64,000 bases of DNA from Spirosoma aureum (GTDB lineage: Bacteria > Bacteroidota > Bacteroidia > Cytophagales > Spirosomataceae): assembly GCF_011604685.1 (NCBI RefSeq), contig NZ_CP050063.1, forward strand, positions 1,014,501 through 1,078,500, read 5' to 3'. This document shows positions 55,637 to 64,000 of this stretch, in pieces. The position numbers were made by a program, and so were the translations under genes. The notes beneath the pieces were generated by a model. That model was not told the origin of the DNA. It saw nothing but the letters and a program-made list of their open reading frames with translations, and did no database searches. The first letter of the stretch is position 1. Each line of letters begins with the position of its first letter.

Positions 55637-57180
55637 GAGTTTAGCGAAGATGGTTTCTGAAGGCTGTATTGTGCTGCCGACTTGCCCGCGTACCGCCCGA
55701 AAACTGCACCAGAAGTCAGGCCGGAGCCGCCAGGGTACCCGTGGAAGAAAACGCCCCCCACAAGTTCGCCACAGGCAAACAGTCCTGGGATCGGTTCATC
55801 AGTAGCGTTTAGCACTTCGCCGTTTCGATTTACGGCCAGGCCACCGTACGTGAAGGTAATACCGCATGTAACGGGATAGGCTTTGAACGGCGGAGTGGTA
55901 AGCGGATTAGCCCAGTTGGTTTTTTCGGGAGAAAGGCCCTGGGTTCGTTTTCCATCTTTTCGGGTGGGATCGAACGGTATGTGATGACTGATTTCAGTGG
56001 CCCGATTATACGCGTCAACGGTCCTCAAGGCAGTAGCCTGATCGATGCCGTCGAGTTTCCCGATCAGGTCGCTCAGGGTATCGGCTTCCACTACGCTTGC
56101 GAACCGGAATCGATAGTCAGCGTAGAGATATGGTTCGACACTGGCGTCGAAAAGCTGCCAGGCTACGTTTCCTGGCTGCTCGATGATTGCTTTACCGAAC
56201 TGGGCATAGGTGTAGTTTCGCATATCCAACCCTTCATCGACGAACCGCTCTCCGAGCGCGTTGAGCATCAATCCGTACAGGTATGATATTTTTCGGTAGT
56301 GCTTGCGTTCGTTGTGCGGCAGGTCGGTGTTGCCATAGTCGGGCATGTTCTTATCCATCGGCACGGCATGGCATCCGCCAAAATTGCCTCGCAGAGCCGC
56401 CCCCAGTTTAGTGGCCAGTTCGAGACCCTTACCCGTGTTGTGGCGCGTGCCCCGCACCTTGGCGTCGGTCCAGGCATCGCCAAGAAACTGCGTTCGTAGT
56501 TCTTTACTGGCTTCAAATCCCCCGCAGCCCAGCACCACTGTCCGGCACGGAATCCAGAGAGGTATTCCGGAGCGCAGGCATCGCACGCCCCCCATTTTTC
56601 CATTCTGCATCACGACTTCTTCCGCGGAGCAATTGTACAGGATCGTTCCCCCCAATCGTTCAAACTCCGCCCGTTCGGCTCGTACCAGCCCGTCGCCTTC
56701 ACCTTCTACGTCAAGGGCCAACCCGCCCCAGAACGTATGCCGCCCGTCTTTCAGAAAACTCTGCCGGGCATAGCTTGGGTCGAAACGAATATTATGACTC
56801 GATAGCCACTGCATGACGCTCAGGCTTTCATCGACCAGAAACTGCTGGGTTTCGGTGGGTGGTTCGCCCTGGTTAAAATACTGGAGGTCGGCTAGGAACT
56901 GCTCTTTCGGGTAGCTGCCGAAATCAGTATTTGCCAACCGATCGTCGGTCAGATCGCGGATCAGGGGCTTCAGATCCTCGTAAGAATCGAAGGCGAAGCG
57001 CATAGCTCCGGCTGTGTAGCGGCTATTGCCTCCCCACTCCAGGGCATCGGCCTTTTCGACCATCAACACATGAGCACCGTTTTCGAGGGCCGAAATGCCT
57101 GCGCACATGGCCGCACTTCCGCTCCCGATAATTAATACGTCGACACCTGGCAATTCGCCCTGGTTAGGTATAATCGTCAT
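55633..57180 (-). CDS. TcuA-like FAD-dependent tricarballylate dehydrogenase
   Basis: About 515 residues, starting at MTIIPNQ; 9 upstream codons are possible. The flavoprotein of the fumarate reductase/succinate dehydrogenase type has the FAD loop VLIIGSGSAAMCAGISALENGA, GGNSRYTAGAMRFAF, and a late GLFACGELVGGVFFHGYPGGSGLTSG. TcuA oxidises tricarballylate to cis-aconitate. TcuB, its usual electron-transfer partner, is not in the window. It is translationally coupled to PrpF and lies 46 bases after the receptor gene. Confidence 0.78.
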   Translation of the reverse strand: MTIIPNQGELPGVDVLIIGSGSAAMCAGISALENGAHVLMVEKADALEWGGNSRYTAGAMRFAFDSYEDLKPLIRDLTDDRLANTDFGSYPKEQFLADLQYFNQGEPPTETQQFLVDESLSVMQWLSSHNIRFDPSYARQSFLKDGRHTFWGGLALDVEGEGDGLVRAERAEFERLGGTILYNCSAEEVVMQNGKMGGVRCLRSGIPLWIPCRTVVLGCGGFEASKELRTQFLGDAWTDAKVRGTRHNTGKGLELATKLGAALRGNFGGCHAVPMDKNMPDYGNTDLPHNERKHYRKISYLYGLMLNALGERFVDEGLDMRNYTYAQFGKAIIEQPGNVAWQLFDASVEPYLYADYRFRFASVVEADTLSDLIGKLDGIDQATALRTVDAYNRATEISHHIPFDPTRKDGKRTQGLSPEKTNWANPLTTPPFKAYPVTCGITFTYGGLAVNRNGEVLNATDEPIPGLFACGELVGGVFFHGYPGGSGLTSGAVFGRYAGKSAAQYSLQKPSSLNS

Positions 57181-57226
57181 CAGATAGATAGGTAGAGGCC
57201 CCGGCAAATCGGGCCGGGGTCTGGTA

Positions 57227-60200
57227 TCAAAATGCGTAATTAACGGTCAGATTCAGAAACCGTCCCTGCATACCGAATTGATTGGTCCGTCGTGAGAATA
57301 CCACTTCGTTAGCCGTTTGAGGTACCTGAAGCAGGCTAGGGTAGACGTCGAAAATATTATTAGCCATGCCGATGATCGACAGCTTCCGGGTAGGCCGGAA
57401 CGTTACTGATGCATCAAACAGAGTCTTGGCCCCAAACACCTGATAAGTCGGTGCATTAATATCGGTGGGTTTCTGGGCCAGTGTCGCCAGTGGGTCCGAT
57501 ACCTGCCCAAATCGTGACCCGCGCAGCATCAGCCCGATTTTACCGAAGTCATAGGAAAGGGTTCCAATAAACTTGCCTTTGGGCAGCCCTTCGGTGATAT
57601 ACAGCGTTGCTACCTGATCGGCTACCTCGACGCCTGTCGAGGTTTTGCGCGTTGCCCGCAATGTTGTATTCATTGACGAGTAGGCCAGATTTATACCCAG
57701 TTTACTCTTCACTCCCAAAAGCCGATTGTAAGTCGTGACCAGCTCAAAACCACGGGTACGCGTGTCGATGGCGTTGACGAATACATTGGCCGATTGCGGG
57801 AAACCAGCGGCTACGAACTGCGTAATTTTTGAGACATTGATATTGCCTGAGAGCATGATGCGGTTATTAACGTCGATCTGATACAGGTCAGCTGTAAGGG
57901 TAAAATGCTGGCCGATTTTCGAAGTGATCCCCGCCGAATAATCCCACGAGATTTCCTGCTTCAGCCCGTCGACACCCAACTTTTGCGCCAGAACCGACGA
58001 AGCTGGAATAATGGGATTGATGATCGAATTGTTGTTGTTATCGAACGAGATATTAATGTAGTTACTGTAGTAAGTCTGCGTCATGGACGGCGCTCGAAAC
58101 CCCCGGCTGAACGAGGCTCGAACAGCAAATGGTTCAGCGATCTTGTAGCGGGAGTTGAGTTTGTACGACAGGTTGGAGCCGAAGTCGCTGTAGTTTTCAA
58201 ACCGTACGGCGGCTCCTACCAATAGTTTCCGGGTCAGATCGCTCTCTCCTTCGACATACACCCCAACATTGGTGCGCCCCCACTGACCGGCTGCCCGGTC
58301 GCTGAAGCCTTCCCGCCCCGACGACCCTACATCTTTGGTTTGTCGGAGTGGACCAGCTTCGTAGGAAGACGGATCGCCAGAGCGCAACCGGTAGGTTTCG
58401 TAGCGTATTTCCGTACCCGCACCGAGGTTGAAGTTCGGATAACTTCCCTGGCGGAAAGTACGGGCAATATCGGCATTGAACAGGGATTGTGTTATGCGGG
58501 TTTGCCCAACGTAGAACGACGTCGGCGACTGATCGCCCAAACTGGGATTTACCGTATTATTGGCATACCAGTCGACCTGGTTCATGCTTTGTGAGAGGCT
58601 GAAATCGCTATTCCAGTTTCCCGGTTTCCCTTTTATTCCAGCCGTCAGCGAGTAATCCAGCAGATTGGCTGGTGCTTCCGGGTTGTAGCCGTTCGGAAAG
58701 ATAGACAGCACCGATCGGCGAGTGTTTGACGGAGCCCTGGTAAACACACCCGTTACGACGTGCTTGTGCGTGTAACCGCCAAAGCCGTAGAGTTGCCAGT
58801 TGTTGTTGAGCGGCAGGCCCGCGTTGATGAACAACCCATAGGTGGTATTGCGGGCCGATCCCAGCACGGCCTGTTTCAGGTCGATGTTGTTCTGTTTGAC
58901 AAGCAGTGCATCCTGTACGGGGTCTGCGACAAAGAAGCCGCTTGATGCTTTGTATGAACCCGATCGATCGTAGCCATCCGTGTGCGAGTAGGTAAGCGTG
59001 GTGTTAACAAAGCCGCGTCGGGCCAGTTTTAGTCCAAAATTAGCGTTCAGGTTATACGTGGCCCCGTCGGTGATAAGCGCAGGTGGCGTATGTCTGGTCA
59101 CGTCCAGATTCGGTTTGGAATAGCCGATTCCCGTGAATACATTGACCGAACCTCCTTCGGCGGCATCGTTGAGTTCGAGGTTGATAACCCCCGCAATGGC
59201 ATCGGAGCCGTATTGAGCAGCCGCTCCGTCGCGCAGTACCTCGACCCGTTTTAGTGATAAAGCTGGCACGGCGTTAATGTCCGTTCCCACTTGTCCTTTT
59301 CCGACACCATCATTGATGCTCAGAAACGATACTTTGTGCCGACGCTTATTATTAACCAGCACCAGCACCTGATCGGGGCCCAGGCCACGCAACGTAGCTG
59401 GATCGACAAAAGGGGCCGCATCATTGATCCCGAACTTAACGGCGTTGAACGAGGGAGCTGCGAACGTAATAGCCTGCCCCAGATCGACTTGTCCTGACGT
59501 TTGAAGTTCTTTGGCGTTTATAACGTCAATAGCCACGGGCCTGTCGACATCCGTACGGGGTTGGGCAAACCGCGATCCTACCACAACGACTTCCGACAGG
59601 CTGGCTTCCGACTGTTTCATCCCAATGGTGAGCGGAGTAAAGCTTTCGATGACCAGCTCCCGGCTACTATAGCCGATGTACGAGAAGATTAGCGTTTCGC
59701 CCATGTTGGCGTCGATGCTAAAAAGGCCCTCGGGACTAGTGACCGTACCACGTTGGGTTCCTTTGATCACTATGCTGACGCCCGGCATGGCTTCGCCCCG
59801 CTCGTCCAATACTTTTCCAGTCATAGTTTCCATACTGGCGAGCCGAGGTGCGTTTGGGTGTGCGCCGGTCGAACGGTTCAGGATAATTTTGTTGCCGCTC
59901 ACTTCGTAGCTCAGTTGCAGGGGTTGTAGTAACTGATTCAGTACGTTTGATAGAGGTTCCTGTCGAATACTGAATGTCACCAGCCGATTGCTCTGAATCA
60001 GCCGGGAACTGAAGACAAACTTTACCTGCGCAAGCGTTTCAAGCTGGGCCAGCACACGTTCGAGCTGCTGATTGTAGCATTGAAGCGTTACGGTTCGGTC
60101 AAGTACTTCCTGGGCTCTGATTTCGGTAGCGTAGGTCAGTCCGGAAAATAGTAGAGTGACGAGTAACGGGGCGCAACTCAATTTCATGAGTTTGAGCAAC

Positions 60201-60229
60201 AGTGAATGCCGGGTAATGAAAAAATGCAT
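57227..60229 (-). CDS. TonB-dependent receptor with STN and carboxypeptidase-like domains
   Basis: 1000 residues, starting at MHFFITRH; 15 upstream codons lack a signal-like pattern. Order: signal peptide (to about residue 40), STN domain (about 45-110, DRTVTLQCYNQQLERVLAQLE), carboxypeptidase-regulatory-like domain (about 130-205), plug (about 220-340) and a barrel ending in FLNLTVNYAF. STN domains signal through FecR-type anti-sigma factors, and exactly such a pair is upstream. It should import a large or metal-bound substrate through the outer membrane. The linked TcuA and PrpF suggest a tricarboxylate. Confidence 0.87.
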   Translation of the reverse strand: MHFFITRHSLLLKLMKLSCAPLLVTLLFSGLTYATEIRAQEVLDRTVTLQCYNQQLERVLAQLETLAQVKFVFSSRLIQSNRLVTFSIRQEPLSNVLNQLLQPLQLSYEVSGNKIILNRSTGAHPNAPRLASMETMTGKVLDERGEAMPGVSIVIKGTQRGTVTSPEGLFSIDANMGETLIFSYIGYSSRELVIESFTPLTIGMKQSEASLSEVVVVGSRFAQPRTDVDRPVAIDVINAKELQTSGQVDLGQAITFAAPSFNAVKFGINDAAPFVDPATLRGLGPDQVLVLVNNKRRHKVSFLSINDGVGKGQVGTDINAVPALSLKRVEVLRDGAAAQYGSDAIAGVINLELNDAAEGGSVNVFTGIGYSKPNLDVTRHTPPALITDGATYNLNANFGLKLARRGFVNTTLTYSHTDGYDRSGSYKASSGFFVADPVQDALLVKQNNIDLKQAVLGSARNTTYGLFINAGLPLNNNWQLYGFGGYTHKHVVTGVFTRAPSNTRRSVLSIFPNGYNPEAPANLLDYSLTAGIKGKPGNWNSDFSLSQSMNQVDWYANNTVNPSLGDQSPTSFYVGQTRITQSLFNADIARTFRQGSYPNFNLGAGTEIRYETYRLRSGDPSSYEAGPLRQTKDVGSSGREGFSDRAAGQWGRTNVGVYVEGESDLTRKLLVGAAVRFENYSDFGSNLSYKLNSRYKIAEPFAVRASFSRGFRAPSMTQTYYSNYINISFDNNNNSIINPIIPASSVLAQKLGVDGLKQEISWDYSAGITSKIGQHFTLTADLYQIDVNNRIMLSGNINVSKITQFVAAGFPQSANVFVNAIDTRTRGFELVTTYNRLLGVKSKLGINLAYSSMNTTLRATRKTSTGVEVADQVATLYITEGLPKGKFIGTLSYDFGKIGLMLRGSRFGQVSDPLATLAQKPTDINAPTYQVFGAKTLFDASVTFRPTRKLSIIGMANNIFDVYPSLLQVPQTANEVVFSRRTNQFGMQGRFLNLTVNYAF

Positions 60230-60334
60230 AGATTTAAGGGGGTTTAGTATTGGCAATAAAAACCTGACGCCCATCGGGAGATGAGTAAAAACCCCCTTAA
60301 CTGCGCTGGAAACGGGTTTAGGGGAGCTTGCTAT

Positions 60335-60370
60335 CGGCAGCTCTGCGCTAACAGAGTTGCCGTTTTTTTT
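60335..60370 (+). terminator. plus-strand intrinsic terminator in a minus-strand operon
   Basis: CGGCAGCTCTG (60335-60345) pairs with CAGAGTTGCCG (60352-60362) and is followed by eight T on the plus strand. The flanking genes run on the minus strand, so it would stop antisense transcription. On the minus strand no T-run follows it, so it should not separate fecR from the receptor gene. Confidence 0.6.
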
Positions 60371-60384
60371 AACACTGTTTACAT

Positions 60385-61482
60385 TTATTTACAGCCTTTT
60401 CCATTGACGATGATCTGTCCATCGACGACTTCATACTGAGCTTCGATTGCCCGGCAGACCAGATTCAGCTTACCGTATAGTGATTCGTCGGCCAGCGACG
60501 CTGTAACCGGGCAATCGCTCATAAGATCAGCATCGTATTCAATGGGAATCCCGTAGGCTCGTTGAATACGCTCAAAGACAGTGGAAGCTGGTGTATTGCG
60601 AAAATCGAAAACGACTACTGCTTCGGGCTGAATCAATTGCGGACTCCCGACGATGCTCCGGGCAAAACTGTCAGTCTTTCGGTTGTAAACAAGCTGTTGA
60701 TTGGGCGTGATAATAACGCCCTGAAGCTTTTTGACAGCCACCGATCGGCTAACCTCTGTTTCGCGATAGACGGATACTTTACCCGTCCGAACCACCACCT
60801 CAACTCCTTCCTGATCAGTTCGAGCCTTCACCAAAAAGCTGGTTCCCAATACCTTTGTTACAATTTCGCCAGCATGGACCAGAAAGGGCTGCTTCGGATT
60901 CCGGGCCACGTCGAAAAAACCGTCACCATCCAGATATACCTCCCGGACTGCTCCTGTGAACCGGGCGGGATAGCTTAGTCGGCTGTTTTTAGCCAGCCGA
61001 ATCCAACTACCATCAGGCAGGTCGACGCGGAGCGGCTCACTGTTGGGGTTGACTTGCTCGATAAGATCTTTCTGGCTTACCTGCTGGGTGTAAAGCGAAG
61101 CAGGAATGGTGGTTTGGTACACGTAGGTCCATATGCCTACGGCGAGCAGCACCGACGCGGCCAGCCCCCACCGCACCCAGTTGTTGTCCCAGAGTGGCCG
61201 AGCGATCGGATGGTGGATTGTGTTGGTCAGGCTGTCCTGCATCTGAAGGAATTGCTGGCGGATGTATTCCTCCGACCACTTGAGTGAGAGTCGGTTTAAG
61301 ATCGAAACAGCGGCATCGACCGTCGGCAACTGATCGGGATGGTCTTCCAGAAACTCATTCCACTCCCAAACGTCGGCTTCGTTTTTTTGAAAATAAAAGT
61401 TCAGAAAGCCTTCGTTGGTTAGCAGGTCGTCAAGAATAAGCGGGTACGTTGGTTTCACCACGACGCATCGGTTGGTCTTCAT
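60385..61482 (-). CDS. FecR-family anti-sigma regulator
   Basis: 365 residues. A cytoplasmic part (1-105) is followed by a single membrane segment WGLAASVLLAVGIWTYVY (about 108-125) and a periplasmic FecR domain (about 140-250, VDLPDGSWIRLAKNSRLSYP, GDGFFDVARNPKQPFLV, VKVLGTSFLVKA). The C-terminal domain resembles the STN-like fold (ASTVFERIQRAYGIPIEYDADLM). It relays the state of the receptor's STN domain to the sigma factor. It lies between sigma and receptor genes in the standard order. Confidence 0.88.
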   Translation of the reverse strand: MKTNRCVVVKPTYPLILDDLLTNEGFLNFYFQKNEADVWEWNEFLEDHPDQLPTVDAAVSILNRLSLKWSEEYIRQQFLQMQDSLTNTIHHPIARPLWDNNWVRWGLAASVLLAVGIWTYVYQTTIPASLYTQQVSQKDLIEQVNPNSEPLRVDLPDGSWIRLAKNSRLSYPARFTGAVREVYLDGDGFFDVARNPKQPFLVHAGEIVTKVLGTSFLVKARTDQEGVEVVVRTGKVSVYRETEVSRSVAVKKLQGVIITPNQQLVYNRKTDSFARSIVGSPQLIQPEAVVVFDFRNTPASTVFERIQRAYGIPIEYDADLMSDCPVTASLADESLYGKLNLVCRAIEAQYEVVDGQIIVNGKGCK

Positions 61483-61557
61483 CTATACAGAGGAACCTTA
61501 TCGTCTGAATCTTCCTGTTTTTTGTAGAAAAAATTGTAGAAAATTTATACTAATTGC

Positions 61558-62118
61558 TCAGATTGGCTTCAGCAGCGTTTTTAAACGCTTCAATGCTTCG
61601 TGTAACGTCTTATAAATACTGTCGATTTGGAGGCCTGTCTGCTCTGAAATTTCTTTATACGACAGTTCTTCAAAGTATTTGAGTGTAATGATCTGTTTCT
61701 GGCGAGAGGTCAGTTCATTCATCGCCTGTACAAGCTGACTGCGCCGAATAGCATCTTCTTCCTGTGCCACGAGAATTTCTTCATAAGATGTTACAGGTAG
61801 ATAAACCCCATCAAGCGGCTCTGTAGCTGTCCGCTGGAGTTTGATTACGGCTTTCGCAAGCCTTTTTTTTAACGAACCTTTCAGATAGGCTTCAAACGAC
61901 ACCACGTCGCCTAGTGTGTGCCTGTACTGCCAGAGATCCTGAAAGATCGCCTGAATGGCTTCTTCGGTTAGGGTACTGTCAAATGACCATTTTATCCCAG
62001 TCCGAAAAAGTGGATTGTAATACGTATTAAATAGATACTGAAGCGCCTTCTCATCATTTTGCCTGAGGGCTTGAAGAATCAGAGCATCTACATATTGACC
62101 ATTTTCTGCATTATTCAT
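61558..62118 (-). CDS. ECF-type RNA polymerase sigma factor
   Basis: 186 residues with region 2 (YLFNTYYNPLFRTGIKWSFDSTLTEEAIQAIFQDLWQYR) and region 4 (MNELTSRQKQIITLKYFEELSYKEISEQTGLQIDSIYKTLHEALKRLK). No region 3, as is typical of ECF factors. It should direct RNA polymerase to the downstream genes when FecR and the receptor signal. The fecR gene starts 75 bases downstream on the same strand. Confidence 0.9.
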   Translation of the reverse strand: MNNAENGQYVDALILQALRQNDEKALQYLFNTYYNPLFRTGIKWSFDSTLTEEAIQAIFQDLWQYRHTLGDVVSFEAYLKGSLKKRLAKAVIKLQRTATEPLDGVYLPVTSYEEILVAQEEDAIRRSQLVQAMNELTSRQKQIITLKYFEELSYKEISEQTGLQIDSIYKTLHEALKRLKTLLKPI

Positions 62119-62581
62119 GGATAAAATAAGAATAATGTAAAGTTGCCAATAAAGGTAGGCTTTTTAAGTCACATAACTTAAGATAAGGTGACTATATCGT
62201 TCAGGAGATTTTACTAAATGATAAGAGCAGTCTTGTAAACTAGTGGAAATAACACAAATCAAATGCAGTATGACACGGTACTAAAACCCAGAAACCAATA
62301 TAAATACGTATCTTGATCATTAGTTGCGAAATAGGTAAACAGCAATTTATTGGCAGCACTTCACCAATAACCTCATTCAAGCTCATCGGCTTTAACGAGT
62401 CCTGGCTGCAGAATTAGTGGATAAGCTGTGCATCTTTATTGCCGAACAAAAGCCGTAAAGTGGAAACATTCTGAGTAATTGTTCCCAACAGAATAAAATC
62501 TACCTATTACTTTAATACTGTAGATCATCTAAAAAGCCTTGCGAACCAGAGAGTTGCAAGGCTTTGAAATTGTACTATCTG
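62119..62581. other. gene-free gap
   Basis: About 460 bases between the sigma-factor gene and tRNA-Arg, AT-rich, with a tRNA terminator at its right end. No frames or further repeats seen. It must carry the sigma-factor promoter, but no -7 box is evident. Confidence 0.55.
62533..62565 (-). terminator. tRNA-Arg terminator
   Basis: AAAGCCTTGC (62533-62542) pairs perfectly with GCAAGGCTTT (62556-62565), 13-base loop, and on the minus strand TT and further T follow. It lies 17 bases after the tRNA end. Confidence 0.7.
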
Positions 62582-62653
62582 TGCTCCCGAAGGGATTCGA
62601 ACCCCTATCGTCGGTACCGGAAACCGAAATTCTATCCATTGAACTACGGAAGC
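62582..62653 (-). tRNA. tRNA-Arg (anticodon CCG)
   Basis: Minus-strand cloverleaf: acceptor GCTTCCG with CGGGAGC (one G-T), D-arm starting GTTCAATGG, anticodon stem TCGGT/ACCGA around the loop TTCCGGT with anticodon CCG, T-arm GGGGTTCGAATCCC. CCA is not encoded. A TATATTTG promoter box lies 23 bases upstream. Confidence 0.9.
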
Positions 62654-62675
62654 AGGATTTCCCTATTTGGGAGTG

Positions 62676-62683
62676 CAAATATA
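62676..62683 (-). promoter_or_regulatory. -7 box TATATTTG for tRNA-Arg
   Basis: Minus-strand TATATTTG, with a TTG about 21 bases further upstream, ends 23 bases before the mature tRNA 5' end. Confidence 0.5.
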
Positions 62684-62828
62684 CTAGCTTTTGCGCTAAA
62701 AACGCAAGTGGATGCCTAAGATGATTTAACCGGAGAACGATTAAGCCCATATGCAACCTGACTTTCTTCGCTGTCGATTAGGTAATTTTTTGCGCAACGA
62801 GCTATAAATGAGTGCATAGTAGTTAGGG

Positions 62829-63980
62829 CTAGGTTTTCTCTTCGATCTCACCAATCTTTTTAGCCCGTTTAGGCAAATGTTCCGCCAATTGCTGAAAGTT
62901 CTTGATAGGAGGGCGAGGTTTTTCGGCTTCACCGATCAGGAAGCCATAAGGATTTAGCGATTCGACCGCATCAAAAATAACTTTTAAAATGGCCGTCATC
63001 GGTAAAGCCAGAACCAAGCCGGGAAACCCCCACACATTTTCCCACAAAATGAGCACAATAATGGCTGCCAATGGATTGATACTTACTTTCGAACCGACGA
63101 TGTAAGGTGTAATAAAATTGCCTTCCAGAGTTTGGACAAATAGAAACACACCTATCACCCCCAGTGCTTTCAGAGGATTATCTTCCGTAACGAGCGCATA
63201 AGCTGCTGGTAGAAGCGAGCCTAGTGAAATGCCAAAATAAGGAATGAGCACTAAACAGGCTCCGAAGAAGCCAAAGAAAATAGCGTAGTCAATGCCCAGA
63301 ATAAGCAATCCCACCGTCATTAATGTGCCAATGATCAGAATGACAAGAACTAATCCGGCAAGGTAGTCTTTCACTACATTATAAATGCCACTTAGAACCG
63401 AATCGATCTTCGACCGTCGTGTACCATGAAATACCCTGTAGAAAAACGACCGGAAAAAGTCGCGGTAGAGCAAAAAGAAGAAAATGAATAATAGTACCAG
63501 AAAAACATCCGTCAATGTACTGGTTGTGGCTAAAAGTGTACTGGTCAGAATGGTGCCACCTTCAGACAGGGCTTGGTTCAGATACTTGCGAACTTCATTG
63601 ACTTGCCGCTGACGATCGATGTTCAGGCGTTCATCGGCATAGGTTTGAAGTTGTGCCAGATACTCATTGCCCCGCTTAATTAATTGGGGTATTACTTCCG
63701 CAAAACTGCTGATCTGCATAGAGACAGCGTAAAGAATACCGACAATAACGGCCAGTGTCAGGATTAAACACAACGCAATGGCCAGGATGCGTGGCACCCG
63801 CCAATTTTCGAGCCGTTGTGCTAATGGGAAGAGAAGAACAGAGAAGAGAATTGCGAAGACCAGTGGAATCAGTAATCCCTGTAGAGCATGCAATCCGTAA
63901 ATAATGATAACTAATGACAGTAATACGCAGGCAATTTTAGCGTATGAGGGGAGCTTAACCTCCCGTGCGCGAGTATCCAT
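62829..63980 (-). CDS. AI-2E-family transporter
   Basis: 383 residues with about eight membrane segments in the family pattern, including ILAIALCLILTLAVIVGILYAV and ILILWENVWGFPGLVLALPM, and the central helices IFFGFFGACLVLIPYFGISLGSLLPAAYAL. Family members are linked to autoinducer-2 export or to sodium/proton exchange. Complete, monocistronic in appearance; the tRNA gene follows 175 bases downstream on the same strand. Confidence 0.87.
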   Translation of the reverse strand: MDTRAREVKLPSYAKIACVLLSLVIIIYGLHALQGLLIPLVFAILFSVLLFPLAQRLENWRVPRILAIALCLILTLAVIVGILYAVSMQISSFAEVIPQLIKRGNEYLAQLQTYADERLNIDRQRQVNEVRKYLNQALSEGGTILTSTLLATTSTLTDVFLVLLFIFFFLLYRDFFRSFFYRVFHGTRRSKIDSVLSGIYNVVKDYLAGLVLVILIIGTLMTVGLLILGIDYAIFFGFFGACLVLIPYFGISLGSLLPAAYALVTEDNPLKALGVIGVFLFVQTLEGNFITPYIVGSKVSINPLAAIIVLILWENVWGFPGLVLALPMTAILKVIFDAVESLNPYGFLIGEAEKPRPPIKNFQQLAEHLPKRAKKIGEIEEKT

Positions 63981-64000
63981 GATGCTGCATAAACGCTATT

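Overview
The window reads as a chromosomal segment of a Bacteroidota bacterium, most likely a cytophagale close to Spirosoma. This is judged by protein style and not by a database search. The signs are promoters with the Bacteroidota -7 box TAnnTTTG, signal peptides ending in AQ, a SusC-like TonB-dependent receptor with an STN domain controlled by an ECF sigma/FecR pair, LytS-type histidine kinases, a large FtsX permease with a PadR partner, and an M48 lipoprotein. There is no rRNA, CRISPR array, transposase or phage block. One tRNA (Arg, CCG) lies near the right end.

Layout. 1-5.1 kb: a small zinc ribbon, an 0.8 kb AT-rich gene-free stretch, gmhA, a Wzi/RemB-like outer-membrane protein divergent from upp, and a LolA-like protein. 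5.2-12.4 kb: housekeeping genes ftsK, pyrD, cysM, a stand-alone LytTR regulator and an acyl-CoA ligase. 12.6-17.1 kb: a Pr6Pr membrane protein, two tandem LytS-like kinases and a repeat-bearing surface protein. 17.2-23.5 kb: an outer-membrane barrel gene interrupted by an in-frame TAG, a membrane-bound AraC regulator, an SDR/AraC pair and an HTH-DUF4870 fusion. 23.7-26.4 kb: unknown genes interleaved with decayed copies of the 3' end of a third LytS-like kinase gene. 27.6-35.4 kb: an M48 protease, the pseudouridine genes psuK-psuG, a second LytTR-only regulator and a PadR/FtsX-permease pair. 35.8-47.8 kb: a tandem trio of small CxxC paralogues, an M3 peptidase, an MBL-fold hydrolase, a PhyH-like oxygenase, a TPR protein, an OmpA protein and some unknowns.

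The most coherent block is 48-62 kb. An XRE/IrrE-like regulator of the RamB/PrpR type diverges from a translationally coupled pckA-fbp gluconeogenesis pair. A perfect 19-bp hairpin separates this from an opposite-strand locus in the order ECF sigma, FecR, TonB-dependent receptor, TcuA-like flavoprotein, PrpF/GalD-like isomerase, DMT permease and MFS permease. My inference is a tricarboxylate uptake and catabolism island (tricarballylate or aconitate type, possibly metal-complexed) placed beside the enzymes that turn C4 acids into sugar phosphates.

Other points of interest are a three-copy family of palindromic intergenic elements, a possible LytTR operator in front of the CxxC trio, a PrpF homologue with an export signal, and several strong palindromes that may be operators. 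All protein names rest on motif recognition from memory.
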